58,173 bases of DNA, from NCBI GenBank assembly GCA_037147175.1, contig JBAWVS010000010.1, forward strand, positions 1 through 58,173. The letters run 5' to 3'. The notes beneath the pieces are model-generated. The model searched no databases, had not been told where the DNA came from, and was given only the letters and a program-made list of their open reading frames with translations. A program made the position numbers and the translations under genes. This stretch comes from a bacterium (lineage in GTDB: Bacteria > Cyanobacteriota > Vampirovibrionia > Gastranaerophilales > UBA9971). How positions within the stretch are numbered: the stretch's first letter is position 1; each line of letters starts with the position of its first letter. Of the stretch, positions 16,756 to 25,413 are shown one piece after another.

Positions 16756-17940
16756 ATGACAAATCAGGCGGTTTTAAAAGAACTTGAGGGAAGCACATTT
16801 CAGCTTACAGACGAGCAAAGAGATATTAAACAGGTTGTTCGTGAATTTGCAGAAAGTGTAATAGCACCACGTTCAGCAGAAGTTGACGAAACAGCAAAGT
16901 TTCCTTGGGATGTATACAAAGAAATGGTAGAATGCGGACTTGTTTCTCTTCCCTATCCGGAACAATACGGTGGGGGCGGAGCAGATCCTATTATGGAATG
17001 TATCCTTGTAGAAGAATTATCAAGGGTTGACCTTTCTGCAGCACTTGCATGCCTCGTTAATACACTTGGAAGCCAACCAATTATGCTTGGCGGCAACGAA
17101 GAACAAAAAAGAAAATATATTACTCAAATCACTTCAGGCGAAAAACTTTGTGCCTTTGGTTTGACAGAAGCAGGCGCAGGAAGCGATTTTATGGGAATAA
17201 AAACCCGTGCTGTAAAAAAGGGCGATAAATATATTATTAACGGAACAAAATTATTTATAAGCCATGCCAATTTGTCAGAAATCGTAACCGTTTTTGCAAA
17301 AACAAGTCCGGAACCCGGCCTTAAAAGCTTAAGCTGCTTCATCGTCGACAGCAGTTCTCCCGGATTTAAAGTTGGAAAAACAGAGCATAAACTAGGAATT
17401 AGAGGTTCTGAAACTGCCGAACTTATTTTTGAAGATATGGAAGTACCTGCAGAAAATCTTCTCGGTTCTGAAGGAGCCGGATGGAAACTGGCTATGAGTA
17501 CTCTTGATCACTCAAGACCCGGTGTTGGAGCTCAAGGCGTTGGTGTTGCTCAGGGATCTCTTGATTTTGCATTCAAATATGCTCAGGAAAGAGTTCAATT
17601 TGGTCAGCCTATCGGAAACTTTGAAGCTGTCCAAAATATGCTCGTAAAAATGGCTATGAAGGTTGAAGCAGCAAGACTTCTTGTTTATAAAGCAGCTACT
17701 TCAGTTTCAAATGATAATAGAGAAAAATCAATGTATGCTTCTCTTTCAAAATGTTACGGCGGCGATATAGCTATGGAAGTTACCACAGATGCTGTTCAAG
17801 TTCTTGGCGGATATGGATTCACTAAAGAATTCCCTGTCGAAAGAATGATGAGAGACGCAAAAATAACACAAATTTATGAAGGAACCAATCAGGTTCAAAG
17901 AATGGTAATAAGCAGACACCTTCTTAAAGGTTATAAATAA
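16756..17940 (+). CDS. Acyl-CoA dehydrogenase (short-chain/butyryl type)
   Basis: A 394-residue flavoprotein matching the full length of the family: an N-terminal helical domain, a central beta domain (FGLTEAGAGSDFMGIKTRA, with the flavin-binding SD) and a C-terminal helical domain. QIYEGTNQVQRMVISRHLL near the C-terminus holds the Glu that acts as base in short- and medium-chain enzymes. It would oxidise acyl-CoA to enoyl-CoA with FAD and need an electron-transfer flavoprotein, which is not in this window. ACGAGGATAAGTG precedes the ATG. It is monocistronic, closed by a strong terminator. Chain length cannot be fixed from sequence. Confidence 0.92.
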   Translation: MTNQAVLKELEGSTFQLTDEQRDIKQVVREFAESVIAPRSAEVDETAKFPWDVYKEMVECGLVSLPYPEQYGGGGADPIMECILVEELSRVDLSAALACLVNTLGSQPIMLGGNEEQKRKYITQITSGEKLCAFGLTEAGAGSDFMGIKTRAVKKGDKYIINGTKLFISHANLSEIVTVFAKTSPEPGLKSLSCFIVDSSSPGFKVGKTEHKLGIRGSETAELIFEDMEVPAENLLGSEGAGWKLAMSTLDHSRPGVGAQGVGVAQGSLDFAFKYAQERVQFGQPIGNFEAVQNMLVKMAMKVEAARLLVYKAATSVSNDNREKSMYASLSKCYGGDIAMEVTTDAVQVLGGYGFTKEFPVERMMRDAKITQIYEGTNQVQRMVISRHLLKGYK

Positions 17941-17989
17941 AAATCGTAAATTTGTTTTTCAACATTAAACAGAAAACAAAATTTTAAAC

Positions 17990-18028
17990 AAAATAGCCTG
18001 ACTTGCTTAAGTAAGTCAGGCTATTTTT
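17990..18028 (+). terminator. Terminator after the acyl-CoA dehydrogenase gene
   Basis: A 15-bp perfect hairpin (17990-18004 with 18013-18027) carrying TAGCCTGACTT in its left arm, ending in a run of T. It is strong and may work in both directions. Confidence 0.9.
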
Positions 18029-18201
18029 CTATGAAACAGAAGAAATTTTTTTATCCTGAAAATAGTTTAAGTATTATAGACAACATTTTTTGTATATGTT
18101 AATTTTACATAAAATAAAACAGATAATTAATAAATATAATATATATATGTTTTGCAATAATAGGGTTTGAGACTTGTAAACAGGAAATCAAGGTTGAGGG
18201 A

Positions 18202-18906
18202 ATGAATAATATTGTAATATTTTGTGATTTTGACGGGACAATTACAATAAATGATACAGTAGATCATTTGTTAAGCATTTTTGCAGATAAAAACTGGATA
18301 AATATTGAAGAATCCTGGAAAAAGGGAGAAATTGGTTCAAAAGAATGTTTGAAAAAACAATTGGAATGTATAGATTATATTTCTGAAAAACAATTAAACG
18401 AATTTATAGAGGATATCGAAATAGATGTCTATTTTATTAACTTTCTTGAATTTTTAAAAATTCAAGAAAATTTAAATCATAAAAAAATCGAACTTTATGT
18501 GGTAAGTGACGGGTTTGATTTTTTTATAAACAGGACTCTGGAAAAATACGGCATAAAGCGTTTTGTTAAAGTTTTTTCCAACAAATTAATTTACAGCAAA
18601 GGTAAATTAATACCTGTTTTCCCTTTGTTTAATCAATATTGCAAAAAAGATTCAGGCTTATGCAAATGTGAAATTATAAAAAAACTAAAAAAAGATAGGA
18701 GAGTTCTGTATATAGGAGACGGAACTTCTGATATTTGTGCAGCAAATCTAGCCGATATATTGTTTGCAAAAGATTCACTTGCAGAACATTGCGACCAAAA
18801 CGGCATTAATTATATAAAATTTAAAACGTTTAAAGATATTTGTGAGTATTTATATTTGAATTTGGGGGAAGAACAATATGTTAAAAACGAAATGCTTGTC
18901 GGATAA
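18202..18906 (+). CDS. HAD phosphatase of the MtnX/SerB-like group
   Basis: A 234-residue HAD-superfamily phosphatase. Motif I is FCDFDGTITIND (both catalytic Asp), motif II VVSDGFDFF (Ser/Thr position) and motif IV YIGDGTSDICAANLADI. A helical cap lies between residues 25 and 95. The motif spacing is that of MtnX, ThrH and phosphoserine phosphatases. A cysteine-rich turn (CKKDSGLCKCEI) is extra. It is the first gene of an overlapping operon; the aminotransferase starts inside its last 29 bases, so the two products are probably made in step. The natural phosphate ester is unknown. Confidence 0.85.
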   Translation: MNNIVIFCDFDGTITINDTVDHLLSIFADKNWINIEESWKKGEIGSKECLKKQLECIDYISEKQLNEFIEDIEIDVYFINFLEFLKIQENLNHKKIELYVVSDGFDFFINRTLEKYGIKRFVKVFSNKLIYSKGKLIPVFPLFNQYCKKDSGLCKCEIIKKLKKDRRVLYIGDGTSDICAANLADILFAKDSLAEHCDQNGINYIKFKTFKDICEYLYLNLGEEQYVKNEMLVG

Positions 18907-20260
18907 AGAAATAAGAGAAATTGACAGCAAATATTCTTCTTATGGAGATACTGTCCATTATTCTGAGCAACCAAAGGTCTTTAAGGAATGTGACGGGTCA
19001 TTTGTTTATGATACAAATGATGTTCCTTTTCTTGATATACAAATGTGGTATTCCGCATCAAATTTTGGCTATAACAACAAAAGAATATCTACGGCTTTAA
19101 TCGACCAAATAGATAAAATGCCTCAAATTGCACCGCAATTTCTTTATGATTATAAAGTTTTACTGTCCCAAAAAATTTGTGAGGCGAGTTATCAAAGGTT
19201 TGGCAGTAAAGGCCGCACGCATTTTAATGTGGGAGGTTCTCAGGCTGTTGAAGATGCTTTGAAACTTGTCAGAAATGCAACTAAAAAGAATTTAATGTTC
19301 GCTTTTATGGGAGGTTATCACGGAAGAACTTTAGGCGCTTCTGCAATAACATCAAGTTATAGATACAGAAGGCGTTTTGGTCATTTTTCCGAGCGGGCTC
19401 ATTTTATACCTTATCCTTATTGTTTCAGATGTTTTTACGGCAAAAATTGCGACAGTTGCGATTTTTATTGTCTTGATCAATTTGAAAAAATGTTTGAAAC
19501 AGAATACAATTCTTTTTGGGATAATAAAACCGGAGAAACAGAGTTTATAGCCTTTTTTGCAGAAGCAATACAAGGCACAGGCGGATATATAATACCTCCT
19601 AAAGGGTATTTTGAAAGATTTAAAAACATACTTGATCAATATAATATTCTTCTTGTAGATGATGAAGTGCAGATGGGCTTTTATCGAACAGGAAAGCTTT
19701 GGGCTATAGAGCATTTCAATGTAAATCCCGATGTTGTAGTCTTTGGAAAGTCCCTAACAAATGGAATGAATCCGTTATCTGGCTTGTGGGCAAAAGAAGA
19801 GCTGATTAAACCTGATATTTTTCCGCCCGGCTCAACACATTCAACTTTCTCCTCCAACCCGTTAGGAACTAGAGCAGGATATGAAGTGATGAGTATGCTT
19901 GAAGAAGTAGATCACGAAAACTTAGTAACTTCGCAGGGCAAAAAATTTCTTGAGGGATTAGAATATTTAAAGAAAAAACATAAAAAAATCGGGAATGTCG
20001 ATGGAATTGGTCTTGCTTTAAGATTAGAAATTTGTGAAAACGATGGCTATACACCAAATAAGGATTTGACAGACCGTATAGTTGAAGAAGGCTTAAAAGG
20101 AAATCTTGAATATAACGGTAAAAAATATGGCTTAGTTCTCGATGTAGGAGGATATTATAAAAATGTCCTTACGATTGCCCCGTCTTTGTACATTAAAGAT
20201 TCCGAAATAAATATGGCTGTTGATTTGTTAGATCAGTTATTTACGAGGTTTAATTATTGA
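18878..20260 (+). CDS. Class III PLP-dependent aminotransferase
   Basis: A 460-residue fold-type I aminotransferase of the ornithine/GABA/lysine group. It shows the phosphate-binding FNVGGSQAVEDALKLVR, the PLP-ring stacking FMGGYHGRT, the pyridine-nitrogen aspartate in LLVDDEVQMGFYRTG, and the Schiff-base lysine in VVVFGKSLTNG. The stretch YPYCFRCFYGKNCDSC, with several cysteines, matches the loop that holds an iron-sulfur cluster in some GABA aminotransferases. GGGGGAAGAAC lies before the ATG. It overlaps both neighbours (29 and 4 bases), so the operon products probably act in one pathway. The substrate is not evident. Confidence 0.9.
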   Translation: MLKTKCLSDKEIREIDSKYSSYGDTVHYSEQPKVFKECDGSFVYDTNDVPFLDIQMWYSASNFGYNNKRISTALIDQIDKMPQIAPQFLYDYKVLLSQKICEASYQRFGSKGRTHFNVGGSQAVEDALKLVRNATKKNLMFAFMGGYHGRTLGASAITSSYRYRRRFGHFSERAHFIPYPYCFRCFYGKNCDSCDFYCLDQFEKMFETEYNSFWDNKTGETEFIAFFAEAIQGTGGYIIPPKGYFERFKNILDQYNILLVDDEVQMGFYRTGKLWAIEHFNVNPDVVVFGKSLTNGMNPLSGLWAKEELIKPDIFPPGSTHSTFSSNPLGTRAGYEVMSMLEEVDHENLVTSQGKKFLEGLEYLKKKHKKIGNVDGIGLALRLEICENDGYTPNKDLTDRIVEEGLKGNLEYNGKKYGLVLDVGGYYKNVLTIAPSLYIKDSEINMAVDLLDQLFTRFNY

Positions 20261-21087
20261 ACTCTGATACAGGTTTTGAATTTAAACAGCCCAATAACGG
20301 GAAAAAAGCTGTTTTGCTTCTGCATGGAATGACAGGCAGTCCTTTTGAGATGAAACAATATGGAAAAAACATTCATAAAGCAGGTTTTGATGTGTTTTGT
20401 CCTTGCCTTCCGGGTCATGGCAAAGATATTCAGAATGTAAAAAAAATAAAATGGCAGGATTGGTTTAATTTTGCTGAAGAAAAATATAAAGAATTAAAAC
20501 AATCGTATTCGGAAGTTTATCTCGGCGGTATCTGTATGGGGGCTGTTCTTGCCCTTGCTGTAGCGGAAAGCCATAAGGATGTTTCGGGGATTATAGCGAT
20601 TTCCACAACATTTTTTCTCGATGGATGGACAATTCCCTGGTATAGTTTTTTATTTCCGCTCGGACTGCATACTATTTTGAGATTTTATTATTCATTTCCC
20701 GAGAGTGATCCTTATGGTATTAAAAATGAAATTGTTCGCAGGAAAATAAGTTCTTTAATGAAAGAAAATACAGTTGTATTAAATTATATCCCTATGACCT
20801 GTGTTTATGAGCTTTTAAAAATGTCCCGGCATGTAAGAAAAGCTATTAATCTTATAAAGCAGCCTGTTTTGGTTATTCATTCTAACCGTGATGATTTAAC
20901 CAGCTTGAAAAGCGCTGATTATGTCTACAAAAATATTTCTTCCGAAGTTAAAGATTATGTTATTTTTAAAAACAGTTATCATTTAATCACAATGGACAAT
21001 GATAAGGATCTTGCCGTGCAAAATTCAATTGAATTTTTAAATGGTCTTGCGTCTTTAAATAATTCTCAGGTTAAGCAAATAGGATAA
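20257..21087 (+). CDS. Alpha/beta hydrolase with cysteine in the nucleophile position
   Basis: A 276-residue alpha/beta hydrolase of the carboxylesterase/monoacylglycerol-lipase type. LLLHGMTGSPFEM is the oxyanion-hole region, CPCLPGHG follows, and the nucleophile elbow reads GGICMGA, so the usual Ser is Cys93. Asp212/213 (HSNRDD) and His242 (NSYHLIT) would complete a Cys-Asp-His triad. It starts with TTG, overlapping the aminotransferase stop codon by four bases. Substrates are probably esters or thioesters made by the two enzymes before it. A Cys nucleophile is known in dienelactone hydrolases but rare in this subgroup. Confidence 0.85.
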   Translation: MNSDTGFEFKQPNNGKKAVLLLHGMTGSPFEMKQYGKNIHKAGFDVFCPCLPGHGKDIQNVKKIKWQDWFNFAEEKYKELKQSYSEVYLGGICMGAVLALAVAESHKDVSGIIAISTTFFLDGWTIPWYSFLFPLGLHTILRFYYSFPESDPYGIKNEIVRRKISSLMKENTVVLNYIPMTCVYELLKMSRHVRKAINLIKQPVLVIHSNRDDLTSLKSADYVYKNISSEVKDYVIFKNSYHLITMDNDKDLAVQNSIEFLNGLASLNNSQVKQIG

Positions 21088-21092
21088 AAATA

Positions 21093-21452
21093 ATGAAACC
21101 GATTTTATATTCTTTAAGTTCGTTCCTGATTTTTAATTTAAGTTTAATTGCGGCTTTTATTGCAGGAAAATCAATTTTTAAAAAAGAAAATATAATTTTA
21201 AATTCTAATTATTCAATTTTTCTATCTGTTCTGCTTATTTTTTATTTTTTATCAATTTTAGCTTTAAATTTATTTTCGTTTAATACCAAATATATTTGGT
21301 ACGGTTTTATATTTTCCCCATTTTTATTTACACCATTTATTATCGGGCATTTTTCAAAATACGAAAAAATAGATTTATATATGACTATTCAAATTTTAAC
21401 GCTGGTTTTGAGTTTTTTGGCAGGTGTTCTGGTAATTTTCAAAATTGGTTAG
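21093..21452 (+). CDS. Small membrane protein of unknown function
   Basis: A 119-residue protein with four hydrophobic segments (about residues 5-25, 40-62, 68-88 and 96-116) and few charged residues between them. I do not recognise a family. It follows the hydrolase by 5 bases with AGGA before the ATG, so it belongs to the same operon. It could be a transporter-like or anchoring partner, but nothing in the sequence proves this. Confidence 0.75.
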   Translation: MKPILYSLSSFLIFNLSLIAAFIAGKSIFKKENIILNSNYSIFLSVLLIFYFLSILALNLFSFNTKYIWYGFIFSPFLFTPFIIGHFSKYEKIDLYMTIQILTLVLSFLAGVLVIFKIG

Positions 21453-21463
21453 AAAAGACTTTA

Positions 21464-22159
21464 CTATGAGGTTCTTATCTGTTTGAAAACTTTTGCATAA
21501 AGTGAAAAATAGACAATAATGGCATATACAATAAAAAATCCGATTATAAAAGAGCTATAAGCCGCACCAATAATGGAAATAGCCGCCCAATACATTATTC
21601 CTATTATTAAAGCATAAGCCGCTGTATAACCGGCAGCTTTTAAATAATCTAACCAGCAGCCGCCGGTTATACCCACTATTGTAGTGAGATTCAAAGCTTC
21701 AAGAGGATTAAAATTTTCTGAAAATAGCCCCATTGCAACGGCATTAAACATTAAGAGCCAATAAATCGAACATATACCGGCTATTATATAAGCAGCGTTT
21801 TTAAAATCAGGCACGCGCTGAAGGATAAGCCATAAAATAAACAATATTACAGCAAGGACAAAAGCAGATGCTATAAAAAAAATCAGCCCTTTAAGTCCAA
21901 TAAAAAAGTTACTTATAAAATTCCATTTAGGAAAGTTATTGCTGTCTTCTTGAACCTCGTTCTGAAAAATTGACCATAAATAACCGTTTGAAATAATTAA
22001 TGCAGCAGCAAGTGCTATTTTGAAAATCAAATTTTCCGTACCAAGATAGTTCGCTGACAGAATAGCAGGCAAAAACAATAAGGCTAAACTGAAAATTAGT
22101 ATTAATAAATTTTTAGGCTTTAAAGGTTTGATTAAAACATCAATAAAATTGATACTCAT
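21464..22159 (-). CDS. Multi-pass membrane protein (DUF4013-like)
   Basis: About 231 residues with six or so hydrophobic helices and short loops. The pattern (LKPKNLLILIFSLALLFLP early, paired glycine/alanine-rich helices at the end) resembles the DUF4013 family of uncharacterised membrane proteins. I place the start at ATG 22159 because GAGG lies 9 bases upstream; two upstream ATG codons (22174, 22165) have no good site. It is convergent with the preceding operon (11 bases between stops). The function is unknown. Confidence 0.7.
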   Translation of the reverse strand: MSINFIDVLIKPLKPKNLLILIFSLALLFLPAILSANYLGTENLIFKIALAAALIISNGYLWSIFQNEVQEDSNNFPKWNFISNFFIGLKGLIFFIASAFVLAVILFILWLILQRVPDFKNAAYIIAGICSIYWLLMFNAVAMGLFSENFNPLEALNLTTIVGITGGCWLDYLKAAGYTAAYALIIGIMYWAAISIIGAAYSSFIIGFFIVYAIIVYFSLYAKVFKQIRTS

Positions 22160-22271
22160 AAGCATATACCTCATTTCTAAAAACTAAATCACATAACCTT
22201 AAAATAAATGCATCTAAATTTATTTTAAATTATTATTTAAGAAATGAATAGCCTATTTTAAAAAAAATTAC

Positions 22272-22300
22272 AAAAAAGACGGGTCAAACCCGTCTTTTTT
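22272..22300 (-). terminator. Terminator after rpsB-tsf
   Basis: AAAAAAGACGGGT (22272-22284) and its exact reverse complement (22288-22300) surround a 3-base loop. On the minus strand it ends in a T run, three bases past the tsf stop codon. Confidence 0.93.
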
Positions 22301-22303
22301 AAT

Positions 22304-22954
22304 TTATTTACCGCATTGCTTCATAACTTCTTCAGCAAAGTTTTCTTCTTTTTTCTGAATACCTTCGCCAAGAACGTATCTGGTGAATCTTCTTATTGTG
22401 ATTTTTTCACCGATTTTAGCAATTTTTTCTTTAACTAAATCTTCGATTTTGATGTTTGGATCTTTAACAAAAGGTTGTTCAAGCAAGCATTTTTCGGCCA
22501 TTAATTTATCAACTCTGCCTTGAATGATTTTTTCAACAATATTTTCAGGTTTACCTTTAAGATCTTCTTTTCCTGACTCAATTCTTTTTTCTTCTTCGAT
22601 AACAGAAGCAGGAATTTCGTCTCTGGAAACGAATTCAGGTGCAGTGCTTGCAATGTGCAGGCAAATATCTTTAACTAACTGTTGAAAGTCTTCGTTTTTA
22701 GCAACAAAGTCTGTTTCGCAGTTAATTTCAACCATTACGCCAATTTTCCCGTTATGAATATAAGAACCTACTAACCCTTCGGCAGCTATACGTCCCATTT
22801 TCTTTTCAGCTGAAGCAATACCTTTTTGTCTTAAAAGTTCTACAGCTTTATTTATATCACCGTTTGTTTCAGTAAGTGTTCTTTTAGCATCCATAATGCC
22901 GGCACCGGTTTTATCTCTAAGTTCTTTTACTTGTGCAGCAGTTATATTAGTCAT
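22304..22954 (-). CDS. tsf: Elongation factor Ts
   Basis: A 216-residue EF-Ts, the nucleotide-exchange factor of EF-Tu. The N-terminal UBA-like domain is textbook ([19 protein letters not shown], then [17 protein letters not shown]), followed by the core block [15 protein letters not shown]. It has the short form, lacking most of the second subdomain of the 280-residue enterobacterial protein, as in cyanobacteria and relatives. GGAGGAAAAA precedes the ATG. rpsB lies 15 bases upstream, the standard rpsB-tsf operon. Confidence 0.97.
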   Translation of the reverse strand: MTNITAAQVKELRDKTGAGIMDAKRTLTETNGDINKAVELLRQKGIASAEKKMGRIAAEGLVGSYIHNGKIGVMVEINCETDFVAKNEDFQQLVKDICLHIASTAPEFVSRDEIPASVIEEEKRIESGKEDLKGKPENIVEKIIQGRVDKLMAEKCLLEQPFVKDPNIKIEDLVKEKIAKIGEKITIRRFTRYVLGEGIQKKEENFAEEVMKQCGK

Positions 22955-22969
22955 TTTTTCCTCCGAAAA

Positions 22970-23797
22970 TTATTTTTCTTCTTCTATTTTTTCTATTACT
23001 TCTTCAAGACCTTCAACTTTTAATTTAAGATCTTCTTCTGTTACTCCGGCATCTTCAGGTTTTACTTCTTCAATTTTTTCAGCGGTGTCTTCCTGAGAAA
23101 CGCCTGCGCTTTCTCTGAGCGCTTTTCCTTCAAGAACCGCATCCGCAATTTTTCCTGCGATTAATTTGATTGCTCTTATAGCATCATCATTACCGGGAAT
23201 AACATAATTAATGTCTTCAGGGTCACAGTTTGTATCAACAAGGCCAATAATCGGGATATTCAGTTTATTAGCTTCTTTGATAGCAATAAGTTCTCTTTTT
23301 TGATCGATAATGAATAATAAATCAGGCATGCCTCTCATTTTTTTGACACCGCCTAAAGATTTATTAAGTTTTGCGATTTGTCTTGTCATAACAGCGACTT
23401 CTTTTTTGGGAAGTCTGTCAAAGTGACCGCTGTCTCTTAGTTCTTCAAGTTCATTAAGTTTTTTGATTCTTGTCCTGATTGTTTCAAAGTTTGTTAAAGT
23501 TCCGCCCAACCAGCGTCTGCTGATATAAAAAGAATTACATCTGGTGGCTTCCTGCTCGATGATTTCGGTAGCCTGTTTTTTTGTTCCTACAAAAACAACG
23601 TTTTTGCCTTTTGAAGCGATTTCTCTAGCTGCTTCATAAGCTTTATCGAGCATTACAGTTGTTTGTTGAAGGTTTATAATATAGATACCGTTTCTTTCAC
23701 CGTAAATATATTTTTTCATTTTCGGATTCCAGCGTTGTGTCTGGTGTCCGAAGTGAACGCCGGCTTCTAAAAGTTCTAACATTGATGCTACTGGCAT
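22970..23797 (-). CDS. rpsB: 30S ribosomal protein S2
   Basis: A 275-residue S2 with family blocks [34 protein letters not shown] and [14 protein letters not shown]. The last 45 residues are a strongly acidic tail (runs of Glu with Val and Lys) not present in the short enterobacterial protein. S2 binds late to the 30S body near S1. It starts an operon with tsf; AGGAGAAAAATTT precedes the ATG. Confidence 0.97.
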   Translation of the reverse strand: MPVASMLELLEAGVHFGHQTQRWNPKMKKYIYGERNGIYIINLQQTTVMLDKAYEAAREIASKGKNVVFVGTKKQATEIIEQEATRCNSFYISRRWLGGTLTNFETIRTRIKKLNELEELRDSGHFDRLPKKEVAVMTRQIAKLNKSLGGVKKMRGMPDLLFIIDQKRELIAIKEANKLNIPIIGLVDTNCDPEDINYVIPGNDDAIRAIKLIAGKIADAVLEGKALRESAGVSQEDTAEKIEEVKPEDAGVTEEDLKLKVEGLEEVIEKIEEEK

Positions 23798-24178
23798 AAA
23801 TTTTTCTCCTTTATCTTGTATTTAACCTTAATCATTTAACTTTTTAAAAAGCAATTTTGTGACAAAATTTATGATTTAAAGCAGGTTAAACACGCTTAAA
23901 TAACTCTACAGTAAAAATTTATCATAAAAATATTTAAGTACAACACTAATTTAATGACTGAGCAACTAATACGTTTGAAAACCAGTTTAAAAAAGAAGCT
24001 TTGCAGGTTGAAATCTGTAAAACCCTTCATGATAAAGATATTTGGTAATTATTTTAAAAAGACAGCTTCAGGTAATAATTTTAAAACTATATCCCTCTAT
24101 GGACTTAATTTTTTTTGTTGTATATTTATTTAGATACGAAATAAAATATGCAAAATTTGATATAAAAAGGAGAAAAAA
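23798..24178. promoter_or_regulatory. Divergent promoter region rpsB / rplY with a palindrome
   Basis: This 381-base gap holds the start regions of two divergent genes and no reading frame I can support. A near-continuous palindrome (AATTTTGTGACAAAATT, 23853-23869) lies in the rpsB leader about 60 bases before its start and could be an operator or a leader hairpin. The palindrome is visible; its function is inferred. Confidence 0.35.
24118..24147 (+). promoter_or_regulatory. Possible promoter of the L25 gene
   Basis: TTGTAT (24118-24123) and TAAAAT (24142-24147) stand 18 bases apart, 31 bases before the L25 start codon. The boxes are moderately close to the sigma-70 consensus. Confidence 0.4.
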
Positions 24179-24727
24179 ATGGCATTATTAGAGGCAAAGA
24201 AAAGGGATATTTCCTTAAATCCAAGGCAAATAAGAGCAGAAGGGCTTGTTCCTGCTACAGTTTATGGAAGCGCGATGGATTCAATTTCAATTCAGCTTGA
24301 TGTTAAAGACTTTATAGCTGCTTACAAAAAAGATAAAAACGCAATCTTTGAATTGAAAACAGAAACAGAAGCACACAAAGTTATCGTGAAAAAAGTGCAA
24401 ACAGACCCTGTAAACGATAAAGTTCTTAATGTTGAATTTCAAAGAATTAAAGCTGACCAGAAAGTAAAAATAACAGTTCCGTTTGAAACAGTTGGTGATT
24501 CTGCTGCTGTAAAAGCCGGCGGCACATTAGTATTTAATATTTCAGCTATAGAAGTTGAATGTTTACCTTCTGATATCCCTTCAACAATAAAAGTTGATAT
24601 TTCAAAATTAGAAAATTATGAAGATTCTTTGACTGTTCAGCAAATAGAATTTCCAAAAGGCGTTAGAGCTGTAGGAAATGCAGAAACAATTGCTGTAAAA
24701 ATAGTAGCACCAAAAGCTTCTAAATAA
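24179..24727 (+). CDS. rplY: 50S ribosomal protein L25/TL5/CTC
   Basis: A 182-residue protein of the long L25 form (TL5/CTC): the 5S-rRNA-binding N-terminal domain (residues about 5-90; RAEGLVPATVYGSAMDSISI) and the C-terminal beta domain (VKITVPFETVGDSAAVKAGG, then VECLPSDIPSTIKVDIS). The short enterobacterial L25 lacks the second domain; CTC forms are also tied to stress responses in Gram-positives. AAAAGGAG precedes the ATG. It is monocistronic with a terminator behind it. Confidence 0.95.
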   Translation: MALLEAKKRDISLNPRQIRAEGLVPATVYGSAMDSISIQLDVKDFIAAYKKDKNAIFELKTETEAHKVIVKKVQTDPVNDKVLNVEFQRIKADQKVKITVPFETVGDSAAVKAGGTLVFNISAIEVECLPSDIPSTIKVDISKLENYEDSLTVQQIEFPKGVRAVGNAETIAVKIVAPKASK

Positions 24728-24748
24728 ATTAATTAAAAATTAATCTAT

Positions 24749-24798
24749 AACCCTGTTATATATCACCCTCAAGAAGAGTGAATAAATAGGGTTTTTTT
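24749..24798 (+). terminator. Terminator after the L25 gene
   Basis: AACCCT (24749-24754) pairs with AGGGTT (24788-24793), followed by a run of T. An inner stem is formed by CACCCTC and AGAGTG with a bulge. Confidence 0.75.
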
Positions 24799-24845
24799 AT
24801 GCGTATAATTTTTACAGCCTGAAGTTGTTCTTAGATAATGACAAT

Positions 24846-24896
24846 AAAAAAACATCCTTAATCTAAACCATAAAGTTTAAATCAGGATGTTTTTTA
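24846..24896 (-). terminator. Terminator after sepF
   Basis: AAACATCCT on one side and AGGATGTTT on the other (24846-24858 with 24884-24895) form a stem ended on the minus strand by a T run, just past the sepF stop codon. Confidence 0.75.
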
Positions 24897-24911
24897 AAAA
24901 AGTTTTAATTC

Positions 24912-25388
24912 TTATGCCTGGCTCCAGAAAGCGTCTCTTATAACTCTGGTTTTTTCTGTTTCTACAGCAATATTGATATTGTTAGGAGTAAAAACAAAAA
25001 CACCTTCGCCGACTTTTTGCTGGTGACCGTCAATTGCGTGCGTTGCACCTGAAATAAAGTCAACAACTCTTTGAGATTGTTCAGCGTCTAAAAGATGAAG
25101 ATTTAAGATTAATGACTTTCTTGTTCTTAAGTTGTTAACAACTTCGAGTGAATCTTCAAAAGACTTTGGTTCAATAACCATTACTTCATAACTGGAAGCG
25201 CTTGGATGTGAAAGAACTTTCAAATTGTTTTTCCTGTTTCTAATAGGGTTCTCCTGATAAGTTTCCACTTCTACTTCGTCTTCCCCTTCTACTGATCCGT
25301 ATAATTCATCATAAAGATCATCTTCATTGTCTTCCATTTGTGGAGACAAACCAACCATGTGTTTAATTCTATTTACTAGACCTGCCAA
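24912..25388 (-). CDS. sepF: Cell division protein SepF
   Basis: A 158-residue SepF. The N-terminus (MAGLVNRIKHMVGL) is the membrane-binding amphipathic helix. An acidic linker follows (about residues 17-48), then the conserved C-terminal domain with KSFEDSLEVVNNLRTRKSLILNL, VVDFISGATHAIDG and VGEGVFVFTPNNINI. SepF polymerises and anchors FtsZ at the division site in Gram-positives and cyanobacteria. The start is TTG with GGGAGG upstream. yggS lies 25 bases upstream, the same order as ylmE-sepF in Bacillus and in cyanobacteria. Confidence 0.94.
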   Translation of the reverse strand: MAGLVNRIKHMVGLSPQMEDNEDDLYDELYGSVEGEDEVEVETYQENPIRNRKNNLKVLSHPSASSYEVMVIEPKSFEDSLEVVNNLRTRKSLILNLHLLDAEQSQRVVDFISGATHAIDGHQQKVGEGVFVFTPNNINIAVETEKTRVIRDAFWSQA

Positions 25389-25413
25389 TTTGCACTTCCT
25401 CCCTGCAATATTC

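Noticed and set aside
16595-16798. 67-residue minus-strand frame before the acyl-CoA dehydrogenase
   Set aside because: It runs into the start of that gene, shows no motif and has low-complexity AT-rich codons; more likely promoter DNA.
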